Source: Coccinella septempunctata (Eukaryota; Arthropoda; Insecta; Coleoptera; Coccinellidae). Taken from it: a stretch of 64,000 nucleotides of DNA. Both the position numbers and the translations under genes were made by a program. The notes beneath the pieces were generated by a model. The model did no database searches. It saw only the letters and a list, made by a program, of their open reading frames with translations, and had not been told where the DNA came from. Location of the stretch: NCBI RefSeq assembly GCF_907165205.1, contig NC_058191.1, forward strand, positions 17,610,501 through 17,674,500. The letters are read 5' to 3'. This document shows positions 39,722 through 53,803 of the stretch, piece after piece (the first letter of the stretch is position 1; each line of letters starts with the position of its first letter).

Positions 39722-42700
39722 AGTTCTGATAGGAATTGAGATTTCAGTGGTCGATTCGACAAAGTATCATTTCAATTCCTAAGGAACTATTGAATCAATT
39801 CGAACCAAATTTTGAAACTGTATTCAGTTTTCGAATTGAGATGCACATGTTGAATTTCAGTTCAATAGTTATGATAGGAATTGAGATTTCAGTGGTCGAT
39901 TCGACAAAATATCATTTCAATTCCCAAGGAACTATTGGATCAATTCGACCCAAATCCCGAAACTGTATTCAGTTTTCGAATTGAGATGCACATGTTGAAT
40001 TTCAGTTCGATAGTTATGATAGGAATTGAGATTTCAGTGGTCTATTCGGCAAAGTGTGATATCAATTCCTAAAAACTGTTAGATCAATTCGAACCAAATC
40101 TTGAAACTGCACATAGTTTTCGGATTGAGATGGATTTGTTGAATTTCAGTTCGATAGTTCAGATAGGAATTGAGATTTCAGTGGTCAATTCGGCAAAGTG
40201 TGATATCAATTCCTCGAAAACTGTTGGATCAATTCAAACCAAATCTTGAAATTTTACACAGTTTTCGATTTGAGACCCACATGTTGAATTTCAGTTCGAT
40301 AGTTCAGATAGGAATTGAGATTTCAGTGGTCAATTCGGCAAAGTGTGATATCAATTCCTCAAAACTGTTGGATCAATTCGAACCAAATCTTGAAACTGCA
40401 CAAAGTTTTCGAATTGAGATGCACATGTTGAATTTCAGTTCGATAGTTCTGATAGGAATTGAGATTTCAGTGGTCAATTCGGCAAAGTGTGATATCAATT
40501 CCTAAAAACTGTTGGATCAATTCGAACCAAATCTTGAAACTGCACAATGTTTTCGAATTGAGATGCACATGTTGAATTTCAGTTCGATAGTTCTGATAGG
40601 AATTGAGATTTCAGTGGTCAATTCGGCAAAGTGTGATATCAATTCCTCAAAAACTGTTGGACCAATTCGACCCAAATCTTGAAACTGCACATAGTTTTCG
40701 AATTGAGATGCATATGTTGAATTTCAGTTCGATAGTTCTGATAGGAATTGAGATTTCAGTGGTCAATTCGGCAAAGTGTGATATCAATTCCTCAAAAACT
40801 GTTGGACCAATTCGACCCAAATCTTGAAACTGCACATAGTTTTCGAATTGAGATGCATATGTTGAATTTCAGTTCGATAGTTCTGATAGGAATTGCGATA
40901 TCAGTGGTCCATTCGACAAAGTATCATTTCAATTCCTGAGGAACTAGTGGATCAATTCGAACCAAATCTCGAAACTGCACATAGTTTTCGAAGTGAGATG
41001 CACATGTTGAATTTCAGTTCGATAGTTCTGATAGGAATTGAGATTTCAGTGGTCGATTCGATATAGTATCATTTCAATTCCTGAGGAACTATTGGATCAA
41101 TTCGACCCTAATCTCGAAACTGTACACAGTTTTCGAATTGAGATGCACATGTTGAATTTCAGTTCGATAGTTCAGATAGGAATTGAGATTTCAGTGGTCA
41201 ATTCTGCAAAGTGTGATATCAATTCCTCAAGAACTGTTGGGACCAATTCGACCCAAATCTTGAAACTGCACATAGTTTTCGAATTGAGATGCACATGTCG
41301 AATTTCAGATCGATAGTTCCGATAGGAATGTAGATTTCAGTAGTTTATTCGGCAAAGTGTGATATCAATTCCTCGTAAACTGTTGGATCGATTCGAGCCA
41401 AATTTTGAAACTGCACATAGTTTTCGAATTGAGATGCACATGTTGAATTTCAGTTCGATAGTTCAGATAGAAATTGAGATTTCAGTGGTCAATTCGGCAA
41501 AGTGTGATATCAATTCCTCGAAAACTGTTGGATCAATTCAAACCAAATCTTGAAATTTTACATAGTTTTCGATTTGAGACGCACATGTTGAATTTCAGTT
41601 CGATAGTTCAGATAGGAATTGAGATTTCAGTGGTCAATTCGGCAACGTGTGATATCAATTCCTAAAAACTGTTGGATCAATTCGAACCAAATCTTGAAAC
41701 TGCACAAAGTTTTCGAATTGAGATGCACATGTTGAATTTCAGTTCGATAGTTCTGATAGGAATTGAGATTTCAGTGGTCAATTCGGCAAAGTGTGATATC
41801 AATTCCTCAAAAACTGTTGGACCAATTCGACCCAAATCTTGAAACTGCACATAGTTTTCGAATTGAGATGCATATGTTGAATTTCATTTCGATAGTTCTG
41901 ATAGGAATTGAGATATCAGTGGTCCATTCGACAAAGCATCATTTCAATTCCTGAGGAACTAGTGGATCAATTCGAACCAAATCTTGAAACTGCACATAGT
42001 TTTCGAATTGGGACGCACATGTTGAATTTCAGTTCGATAGTTCAGATAGGAATTGAGATTTCAGTGGTCAATTCGGCAAAGTGTGATATCAATTCCTAAA
42101 AACTGTTGAATCAATTCGAACCAAATCTTGAAACTGCACAAAGTTTTCGAATTGAGATGCACATGTTGAATTTCAGTTCGATAGTTCAGATAGGAATTGA
42201 GATTTCAGTGGTCAATTCTGCAAAGTGTGATATCAATTCCTAAAGAACTGTTGGGACCAATTCGACCCAAATCTTGAAACTGCACATAGTTTTCGAATTG
42301 AGATGCATATGTTGAATTTCAGTTCGATAGTTCAGATAGGAATTGAGATTTCAGTGGTCAATTCGGCAAAGTGTGATATCAATTCCTCGAAAACTGTTGG
42401 ATCAATTCAAACCAAATCTTGAAATTTTACACAGTTTTCGATTTGAGACGCACATGTTGAATTTCAGTTCGATAGTTCAGATAGGAATTGAGATTTCAGT
42501 GGTCAATTCGGCAAAGTGTGATATCAATTCCTAAAAACTGTTGGATCAATTCGAACCAAATCTTGAAACTGCACAATGTTTTCGAATTGAGATGCACATG
42601 TTGAATTTCAGTTCGATAGTTCTGATAGGAATTTAGATTTCAGTGGTCAATTCGGCAAAGTGTGATATCAATTCCTCAAACACTGTTGGACCAATTCGAC

Positions 42701-45700
42701 CCAAATCTTGAAACTGCACATAGTTTTCGAATTGAGATACATATGTTGAATTTCAGTTCGATAGTTCTGATAGGAATTGCGATATCAGTGGTCCATTCGA
42801 CAAAGTATCATTTCAATTCCTGAGGAACTAGTGGATCAATTCGAACCAAATCTTGAAACTGCACATAGTTTTCGAATTGAGATGCACATGTTGAATTTCA
42901 GTTCGATAGTTCTGATAGGAATTGAGATTTCAGTGGTCGATTCGATATAGTATCATTTCAATTCCTGAGGAACTATTGGATCAATTCGACCCTAATCTCG
43001 AAACTGTACACAGTTTTCGAATTGAGATGCACATGTTGAATTTCAGTTCGATAGTTCAGATAGGAATTGAGATTTCAGTGGTCAATTCTGCAAAGTGTGA
43101 TATCAATTCCTCAAGAACTGTTGGGACCAATTCGACCCAAATCTTGAAACTGCACATAGTTTTCGAATTGAGATGCACATGTCGAATTTCAGATCGATAG
43201 TTCCGATAGGAATGTAGATTTCAGTAGTTTATTCGGCAAAGTGTGATATCAATTCCTCGTAAACTGTTGGATCGATTCGAGCCAAATTTTGAAACTGCAC
43301 ATAGTTTTGGAATTGAGATGCACATGTTGAATTTCAGTTCGATAGTTCAGATAGAAATTGAGATTTCAGTGGTCAATTCGGCAAAGTTTTCGATTTGAGA
43401 CGCACATGTTGAATTTCAGTTCGATAGTTCAGATAGGAATTGAGATTTCAGTGGTCAATTTGGCAACGTGTGATATCAATTCCTAAAAACTGTTGGATCA
43501 ATTCGAACCAAATCTTGAAACTGCACAAAGTTTTCGAATTGAGATGCACATGTTGAATTTCAGTTCGATAGTTCTGATAGGAATTGAGATTTCAGTGGTC
43601 AATTCGGCAAAGTGTGATATCAATTCCTCAAAAACTGTTGGACCAATTCGACCCAAATCTTGAAACTGCACATAGTTTTCGAATTGAGATGCATATGTTG
43701 AATTTCATTTCGATAATTCTGATAGGAATTGAGATATCAGTGGTCCATTCGACAAAGTGTGATATCAATTCCTCGAAAACTGTTGGATCAATTCAAACCA
43801 AATCTTGAAATTTTACACAGTTTTCGATTTGAGACGCACATGTTGAATTTCAGTTCGATAGTTCAGATAGGAATTGAGATTTCAGTGGTCAATTCGGCAA
43901 AGTGTGATATCAATTCCTCGAAAACTGTTGGATCAATTCAAACCAAATCTTGAAATTTTACACAGTTTTCGATTTGAGACGCACATGTTGAATTTCAGTT
44001 CGATAGTTCAGATAGGAATTGAGATTTCAGTGGTCAATCGGCAAAGTGTGATATCAATTCCTCAAAAACTGTTGGACCAATTCGACCCAAATCTTTAAAC
44101 TGCACATAGTTTTCGAATTGAGATGCATATGTTGAATTTCATTTCGATAGTTCTGATAGGAATTGAGATATCAGTGGTCCATTCGACAAAGCATCATTTC
44201 AATTCCTGAGGAACTAGTGGATCAATTCGAACCAAATCTTGAAACTGCACATAGTTTTCGAATTGGGATGCACATGTTGAATTTCAGTTCGATAGTTCAG
44301 ATAGGAATTGAGATTTCAGTGGTCAATTCGGTAAAGTGTGATATCAATTCCTCGAAAACTGTTGGATCAATTCAAACCAAATCTTGAAATTTTACACAGT
44401 TTTCGATTTGAGACGCACATGTTGAATTTCAGTTCGATAGTTCAGATAGGAATTGAGATTTCAGTGGTCAATTCGGCAAAGTGTGATATCAATTCCTAAA
44501 AACTGTTGAATCAATTCGAACCAAATCTTGAAACTGCACAAAGTTTTCGAATTGAGATGCACATGTTGAATTTCAGTTCGATAGTTCAGATAGGAATTGA
44601 GATTTCAGTGGTCAATTCTGCAAAGTGTGATATCAATTCCTAAAGAACTGTTGGATCAATTCGACCCAAATCTTGAAACTGCACATAGTTTCAGAATTGA
44701 GATGCACATGTTGAATATAAGTTCGATAGTTCTGATAGGAATTGAGATTTCAGTGGTCGATTCGACATATCATCATTTCAATTCCTAAGGAACTATCGAA
44801 TCAATTCGACCAAAATCTCGAAACTGTACACAGTTTTCGAAATGAGATGCACATGTTGAATTTCAGTTCGATAGTTCTGATAGGAATTGAGATTTCAGTG
44901 GTCGATTCGACATAGTATCATTTCAATTCCTAAGGAACTATTGAATCAATTCAACCAAAATCTCGAAACTGTACACAGTCTTCGAATTGAGATGCACATG
45001 TTGAATTTCAGTTCGATAGTTATGATAGGAATTGAGATTTCAGTGGTCCATTCGGCAAACTGTGATATCAATTCCTCGAAAACTGTTGGATCAATTCGAA
45101 CCAAATCTTGAAATTTCACACAGTTTTCGAATTGAGATGCACATGTTGAAATTCAGTTCGATAGTTCAGATAGGAATTGAGATTTCAGTGGTCGATTCGA
45201 CAAAATATCATTTCAATTCCCAAGGAACTATTGGATCCATTCGACCCAAATCCCGAAACTGTAGTCAGTTTTCGAATTGAGATGCACATGTTGAATTTCA
45301 GTTCGATAGTTCAGATAGGAATTGGGATTTCAGTGGTCAATTCGGCAAGGTGTGATATCAATTCCTCGAAAACTGTTGGTTCAATTCGAACCAAATCTTG
45401 AAATTTCACACAGTTTTCGAATTGAGATGCACATGTTGAAATTCAGATCGATAGTTCCGATAGGAATGTAGATTTCAGTAGTTTAATCGGCAAAGTGTGA
45501 TATCAATTCCTCGTAAACTGTTGGATCGATTCGAGCCAAATTTTGAAACTGCACATAGTTTTCGAATTGAGATGCACATGTTGAATTTCAGTTCGATAGT
45601 TCAGATAGAAATTGAGATTTCAGTGGTCAATTCGGCAAAGTGTGTTATCAATTCCTCGTAAACTGTTGGATCGATTCGAGCCAAATTTTGAAACTGCACA

Positions 45701-46181
45701 TAGTTTTCGAATTGAGATGCACATGTTGAATTTCAGTTCCTATCGAACTGAAATTCAATTCATGTTGCATTTCAGTTCGATAGTTCAGATAGGAATTGAG
45801 ATTTCAGTGGTCTATTCGGCAAAGTGTGATATCAATTCCTAAAAACTGTTAGATCAATTCGAACCAAATCTTGAAACTGCACATAGTTTTCGGATTGAGA
45901 TGGATTTGTTGAATTTCAGTTCGATAGTTCAGATAGGAATTGAGATTTCAGTGGTCTATTCGGCAAAGTGTGATATCAATTCCTCAAAAACTGTTGGATC
46001 AATTCGACCCAAATCCCGAAACTGTACACAGTTTTTGAATTGAGATGCACATGTTGAATTTCAGTTAGATAGTTGAGATAGGAATTGAGATTTCAGTGGT
46101 CAATTCGGCAAACCGTGATATCAATTCCTAAAAACTGTTGGATCAATTCGAACCAAATCTTGAAACTGAATATAGTTTTCG
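39722..46181 (+). repeat. Satellite F block 3 (about 44 monomers)
   Basis: Long F run. It starts like F blocks 1 and 2, then includes a 13-monomer duplication (41038 and 42922, 1884 bp apart) and a stretch at 44887-45420 that returns at 58867 and 62057. The mini-inversion is at 45726-45758. One monomer near 43380 is internally deleted. Confidence 0.93.
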
Positions 46182-47211
46182 AACTGAAATTCAACATGTG
46201 CATCTCAATCCAAAAATTATGTGCAGTTTCAAGATTTGGTTCGAATTGATCCAACAGTTTTCGAAGAATTGATATCACACTTTGCCGAATAGACCACTGA
46301 AATCTCTATTCCTATCTAAACTATCGAACTGAAATTCAACATGTGCATCTCAATTCGAAAACTGTGTGCAGTTTCAAGATTTGGTTCGAATTGATCCAAC
46401 CGTTTTTAAGGAATTGATATCACACTTTGCCGAATAGACCACTGAAATCTCAATTCCCATCAGAACTATCGATCTGAAATTCATTATGTGCATCTCATTT
46501 CGAAAACTATGTGCAGTTTCAAGATTTGGTTCGAATTGATCCAACAGTTTTCGAGGAATTGATATCACACTTTGTCGAATTGACCATTGAAATCTCAATT
46601 CCTATCTAAACTATCGAACTGAAATTCAACATGTGCATCTCAATTCGAAAACTGTGTGCAGTTTCAAGATTTGGTTCGAATTGATTCAACCGTTTTTGAG
46701 GAATTGATATCACACTTTGCCGAATAGACCGCTGAAATCTCAATTCCTCTCTAAACTATCGAACTGAAATTCAACAGGTGCATCTCAATTCGAAAACTAT
46801 GTGCAGTTTCAAGATATGGGGCGAATTGGTCCAACAGTTTCTGAGGAATTGATATCACACTTTGCCGAATAGACCACCGAAATCTCCATTCCTATCAGAA
46901 CTATCGAACTGAAATTCAACATGTGCATCTCAATTCGAAAACTGAATACAGTTTCGGGATTTGGGTCGAATTGATCCAATAGTTCCTTGGGAATTGAAAT
47001 GATATTTTGTCGAATCGACCACTGAAATCTCAATTCCTATCATAACTATCGAACTGAAATTCAACATGTGCATCTCAATTCGAAAACTGAATACAGTTTC
47101 GGGATTTGGGTCGAATTGATCCAATAGTTCCTTGGGAATTGAAATGATACTTTGTCGAATCGACCACTGAAATCTCAATTCCTATCAGAACCTTCGAACT
47201 GAAATTCAACA
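46182..47211 (-). repeat. Satellite R block 5 (about 7 monomers)
   Basis: Like R blocks 3 and 4 but two monomers longer (1030 against 740 bp). The extra part carries CAAGATATGGGGCGAATTGG, shared only with R block 6. Confidence 0.93.
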
Positions 47212-50200
47212 AGTTCTGATAGGAATTGAGATTTCAGTGGTCGATTCGACAAAGTATCATTTCAATTCCTAAGGAACTATTGAATCAATTCGAACCAAAT
47301 TTTGAAACTGTATTCAGTTTTCGAATTGAGATGCACATGTTGAATTTCAGTTCGATAGTTATGATAGGAATTGAGATTTCAGTGGTCGATTCGACAAAAT
47401 ATCATTTCAATTCCCAAGGAACTATTGGATCAATTCGACCCAAATCCCGAAACTGTATTCAGTTTTCGAATTGAGATGCACATGTTGAATTTCAGTTCGA
47501 TAGTTATGATAGGAATTGAGATTTCAGTGGTCTATTCGGCAAAGTGTGATATCAATTCCTAAAAACTGTTAGATCAATTCGAACCAAATCTTGAAACTGC
47601 ACATAGTTTTCGGATTGAGATGGATTTGTTGAATTTCAGTTCGATAGTTCAGATAGGAATTGAGATTTCAGTGGTCAATTCGGCAAAGTGTGATATCAAT
47701 TCCTCGAAAACTGTTGGATCAATTCAAACCAAATCTTGAAATTTTACACAGTTTTCGATTTATGACCCACATGTTGAATTTCAGTTCGATAGTTCAGATA
47801 GGAATTGAGATTTCAGTGGTCAATTCGGCAAAGTGTGATATCAATTCCTAAAAACTGTTGGATCAATTCGAACCAAATCTTGAAACTGCACAAAGTTTTC
47901 GAATTGAGATGCACATGTTGAATTTCAGTTCGATAGTTCTGATAGGAATTGAGATTTCAGTGGTCAATTCGGCAAAGTGTGATATCAATTCCTCAAAAAC
48001 TGTTTTACCAATTCGACCCAAATCTTGAAACTGCACATAGTTTTCGAATTGAGATGCATATGTTGAATTTCAGTTCGATAGTTCAGATAGGAATTGAGAT
48101 TTCAGTGGTCAATTCGGCAAAGTGTGATATCAATTCCTCGAAAACTGTTGGATCAATTCAAACCAAATCTTGAAATTTTACACAGTTTTCGATTTGAGAC
48201 GCACATGTTGAATTTCAGTTCGATAGTTCAGATAGGAATTGAGATTTCAGTGGTCAATTCGGCAAAGTGTGATATCAATTCCTAAAAACTGTTGGATCAA
48301 TTCGAACCAAATCTTGAAACTGCACAATGTTTTCGAATTGAGATGCACATGTTGAATTTCAGTTCGATAGTTCTGATAGGAATTGAGATTTCAGTGGTCA
48401 ATTCGGAAAAGTGTGATATCAATTCCTCAAAAACTGTTGGACCAATTCGACCCAAATCTTGAAACTGCACATAGTTTTCGAATTGAGATGCATATGTTGA
48501 ATTTCAGTTCGATAGTTCTGATAGGAATTGCGATATCAGTGGTCCATTCGACAAAGTATCATTTCAATTCCTGAGGAACTAGTGGATCAATTCGAACCAA
48601 ATCTTGAAACTGCACATAGTTTTCGAATTGAGATGCACGTGTTGAATTTCAGTTTGATAGTTCTGATAGGAATTGAGATTTCAGTGGTCGATTCGATATA
48701 GTATCATTTCAATTCCTGAGGAACTATTGGATCAATTCGACCCTAATCTCGAAACTGTACACAGTTTTCGAATTGAGATGCACATGTTGAATTTCAGTTC
48801 GATAGTTCAGATAGGAATTGAGATTTCAGTGGTCAATTCTGCAAAGTGTGATATCAATTCCTCAAGAACTGTTCGGACCAATTCGACCCAAATCTTGAAA
48901 CTGCACATAGTTTTCGAATTGAGATGCACATGTCGAATTTCAGATCGATAGTTCCGATAGGAATGTAGATTTCAGTAGTTTATTCGGCAAAGTGTGATAT
49001 CAATTCCTCGTAAACTGTTGGATCGATTCGAGCCAAATTTTGAAACTGCACATAGTTTTCGAATTGAGATGCACATGTTGAATTTCAGTTCGATAGTTCA
49101 GATAGAAATTGAGATTTCAGTGGTCAATTCGGCAAAGTGTGATATCAATTCCTCGAAAACTGTTGGATCAATTCAAACCAAATCTTGAAATTTTACATAG
49201 TTTTCGATTTGAGACGCACATGTTGAATTTCAGTTCGATAGTTCAGATAGGAATTGAGATTTCAGTGGTCAATTCGGCAACGTGTGATATCAATTCCTAA
49301 AAACTGTTGGATCATTTCGAACCAAATCTTGAAACTGCACAAAGTTTTCGAATTGAGATGCACATGTTGAATTTCAGTTCGATAGTTCTGATAGGAATTG
49401 AGATTTCAGTGGTCAATTCGGCAAAGTGTGATATCAATTCCTCAAAAACTGTTGGATCAATTCAAACCAAATCTTGAAATTTTACACAGTTTTCGATTTG
49501 AGATGCACATGTTGAATTTCAGTTCGATAGTTCTGATAGGAATTGAGATTTCAGTGGTCAATTCGGCAAAGTGTGATATCAATTCCTCAAAAACTGTTGG
49601 ACCAATTCGACCCAAATCTTGAAACTGCACATAGTTTTCGAATTGAGATGCATATGTTGAATTTCAGTTCGATAGTTCTGATAGGAATTGCGATATCAGT
49701 GGTCCATTCGACAAAGTATCATTTCAATTCCTGAGGAACTAGTGGATCAATTCGAACCAAATCTTGAAACTGCACATAGTTTTCGAATTGAGATGCACAT
49801 GTTGAATTTCAGTTCGATAGTTCTGATAGGAATTGAGATTTCAGTGGTCGATTCGATATAGTATCATTTCAATTCCTGAGGAACTATTGGATCAATTCGA
49901 TCCTAATCTCGAAACTGCACACAGTTTTCGAATTGAGATGCACATGTTGAATTTCAGTTCGATAGTTCAGATAGGAATTGAGATTTCAGTGGTCAATTCT
50001 GCAAAGTGTGATATCAATTCCTCAAGAACTGTTCGGACCAATTCGACCCAAATCTTGAAACTGCACATAGTTTTCGAATTGAGATGCACATGTCGAATTT
50101 CAGATCGATAGTTCCGATAGGAATGTAGATTTCAGTAGTTTATTCGGCAAAGTGTGATATCAATTCCTCGTAAACTGTTGGATCGATTCGAGCCAAATTT

Positions 50201-52325
50201 TGAAACTGCACATAGTTTTCGAATTGAGATGCACATGTTGAAATTCAGTTCGATAGTTCAGATAGAAATTGAGATTTCAGTGGTCAATTCGACAAAGTGT
50301 GATATCAATTCCTCGAAAACTGTTGGATCAATTCAAACCAAATCTCGAAATTTTACATAGTTTTCGATTTGAGACGCACATGTTGAATTTCAGTTCGATA
50401 GTTCAGATAGGAATTGAGATTTCAGTGGTCAATTCGGCAACGTGTGATATCAATTCCTAAAAACTGTTGGATCAATTCGAACCAAATCTTGAAACTGCAC
50501 AAAGTTTTCGAATTGAGATGCACATGTTGAATTTCAGTTCGATAGTTCTGATAGGAATTGAGATTTCAGTGGTCAATTCGGCAAAGTGTGATATCAATTC
50601 CTCAAAAACCGTTGGACCAATTCGACCCAAATCTTGAAACTGCACATAGTTTTCGAATTGAGATGCATATGTTGAATTTCAGTTCGATAGTTCTGATAGG
50701 AATTGAGATATCAGTGGTCCATTCGACAAAGCATCATTTCAATTCCTGAGGAACTAGTGGATCAATTCGAACCAAATCTTGAAACTGCACATAGTTTTCG
50801 AATTGGGATGCACATGTTGAATTTCAGTTCGATAGTTCAGATAGGAATTGAGATTTCAGTGGTATATTCGGCAAAGTGTGATATCAATTCCTCGAAAACT
50901 GTTGGATCAATTCAAACCAAATCTTGAAATTTTACACAGTTTTCGATTTGAGACGCACATGTTGAATTTCAGTTCGATAGTTCTGATAGGAATTGAGATT
51001 TCAGTGGTCGATTCGACATATTATCATTTCAATTCCTAAGGAACTATCGAATCAATTCGACCAAAATCTCGAAACTGTACACAGTTTTCGAAATGAGATG
51101 CACATGTTGAATTTCAGTTCGATAGTTCTGATAGGAATTGAGATTTCAGTGGTCGATTCGACATAGTATCATTTCAATTATTAAGGAACTATTGGATCAA
51201 TTCGAACCAAATCTTGAAACTGCACAAAGTTTTCGAATTGAGATGCACATGTTGAATTTCAGTTCGATAGTTCAGATAGGAATTGAGATTTCAGTGGTCA
51301 ATTCTGCAAAGTGTGATATCAATTCCTAAAGAACTGTTGGGACCAATTCGACCCAAATCTTGAAACTGCACATAGTTTTCGAATTGAGATGCACATGTCG
51401 AATTTCAGATCGATAGTTCCGATAGGAATGTAGATTTCTGTAGTTTATTCGGCAAAGTGTGATATCAATTCCTCGTAAACTGTTGGATCGATTCGAGCCA
51501 AATTTTGAAACTGCACATAGTTGTCGAATTGAGATGCACATGTTGAATTTCAGTTCGATAGTTCAGATAGAAATTGAGATTTCAGTGGTCAATTCGGCAA
51601 AGTGTGTTATCAATTCCTCGTAAACTGTTGGATCGATTCGAGCCAAATTTTGAAACTGCACATAGTTTTCGAATTGAGATGCACATGTTGAATTTCAGTT
51701 CCTATCGAACTGAAATTCAATTCATGTTGAATTTCAGTTCGATAGTTCAGATAGGAATTGAGATTTCAGTGGTCTATTCGGCAGTGTGATATCAATTCCT
51801 AAAAACTGTTAGATCAATTCGAACCAAATCTTGAAACTGCACATAGTTTTCGGATTGAGATGGATTTGTTGAATTTCAGTTCGATAGTTCAGATAGGAAT
51901 TGAGATTTCAGTGGTCTATTCGGCAAAGTGTGATATCAATTCCTCAAAAACTGTTGGATCGATTCGAGCCAAATTTTGAAACTGCACATAGTTGTCGAAT
52001 TGAGATGCACATGTTGAATTTCAGTTCGATAGTTCAGATAGAAATTGAGATTTCAGTGGTCAATTCGGCAAAGTGTGTTATCAATTCCTCGTAAACTGTT
52101 GGATCGATTCGAGCCAAATTTTGAAACTGCACATAGTTTTCGAATTGAGATGCACATGTTGAATTTCAGTTCCTATCGAACTGAAATTCAATTCATGTTG
52201 AATTTCAGTTAGATAGTTGAGATAGGAATTGAGATTTCAGTGGTCAATTCGGCAAACCGTGATATCAATTCCTAAAAACTGTTGGATCAATTCGAACCAA
52301 ATCTTGAAACTGAATATAGTTTTCG
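47212..52325 (+). repeat. Satellite F block 4 (about 35 monomers)
   Basis: It contains an 8-monomer repeat (48673 and 49833, 1160 bp apart). Two copies of the mini-inversion lie near its end, at 51688-51720 and 52159-52191. Confidence 0.93.
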
Positions 52326-53500
52326 AACTGAAATTCAACATGTGCATCTCAATTCGAAAACTATGTGCAGTTTCAAGATTTGGTTCGAATTGATCCAACA
52401 GTTTTCGAGGAATTGATATCACACTTTGCCGAATAGACCACTGAAATCTCAATTCCTATCTAAACTATCGAACTGAAATTCAACATGTGCATCTCAATTC
52501 GAAAACTGTGTGCAGTTTCAAGATTTGGTTCGAATTGATCCAACCGTTTTTAAGGAATTGATATCACACTTTGCCGAATTGACCACTGAAATCTCAATTC
52601 CCATCAGAACTATCGATCTGAAATTCATTATGTGCATCTCATTTCGAAAACTATGTGCAGTTTCAAGATTTGGTTCGAATTGATCCAACAGTTTTCGAGG
52701 AATTGATATCACACTTTGTCGAATTGACCATTGAAATCTCAATTCCTATCTAAACTATCGAACTGAAATTCAACATGTGCATCTCAATTCGAAAACTGTG
52801 TGCAGTTTCAAGATTTGGTTCGAATTGATTCAACCGTTTTTGAGGAATTGATGTCACACTTTGCCGAATAGACCGCTGAAATCTCAATTCCTCTCTAAAC
52901 TATCGAACTGAAATTCAACATGTGCATCTCAATTCGAAAACTGTGTGCAGTTTCAAGATTTGGTTCGAATTGATCCAACCGTTTTTGAGGAATTGATATC
53001 ACACTTTGCCGAATAGACCGCTGAAATCTCAATTCCTATCTGAACTATCGATCTGAAATTCAACAGGTGCATCTCAATTCGAAAACTATGTGCAGTTTCA
53101 AGATATGGGGCGAATTGGTCCAACAGTTTCTGAGGAATTGATATCACACTTTGCCGAATAGACCACTGAAATCTCCATTCCTATCAGAACTATCGAACTG
53201 AAATTCAACATGTGCATCTCAATTCGAAAACTGAATACAGTTTCGGGATTTGGGTCGAATTGATCCAATAGTTCCTTGGGAATTGAAATGATATTTTGTC
53301 GAATCGACCACTGAAATCTCAATTCCTATCATAACTATCGAACTGAAATTCAACATGTGCATCTCAATTCGAAAACTGAATACAGTTTCGGGATTTGGGT
53401 CGAATTGATCCAATAGTTCCTTGGGAATTGAAATGATACTTTGTCGAATCGACCACTGAAATCTCAATTCCTATCAGAACCTTCGAACTGAAATTCAACA
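52326..53500 (-). repeat. Satellite R block 6 (about 8 monomers)
   Basis: One monomer longer than R block 5. It ends in the fifth copy of the R-to-F palindrome. Confidence 0.93.
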
Positions 53501-53803
53501 AGTTCTGATAGGAATTGAGATTTCAGTGGTCGATTCGACAAAGTATCATTTCAATTCCTAAGGAACTATTGAATCAATTCGAACCAAATTTTGAAACTGT
53601 ATTCAGTTTTCGAATTGAGATGCACATGTTGAATTTCAGTTCGATAGTTATGATAGGAATTGAGATTTCAGTGGTCTATTCGGCAAAGTGTGATATCAAT
53701 TCCTAAAAACTGTTAGATCAATTCGAACCAAATCTTGAAACTGCACATAGTTTTCGGATTGAGATGGATTTGTTGAATTTCAGTTCGATAGTTCAGATAG
53801 GAA

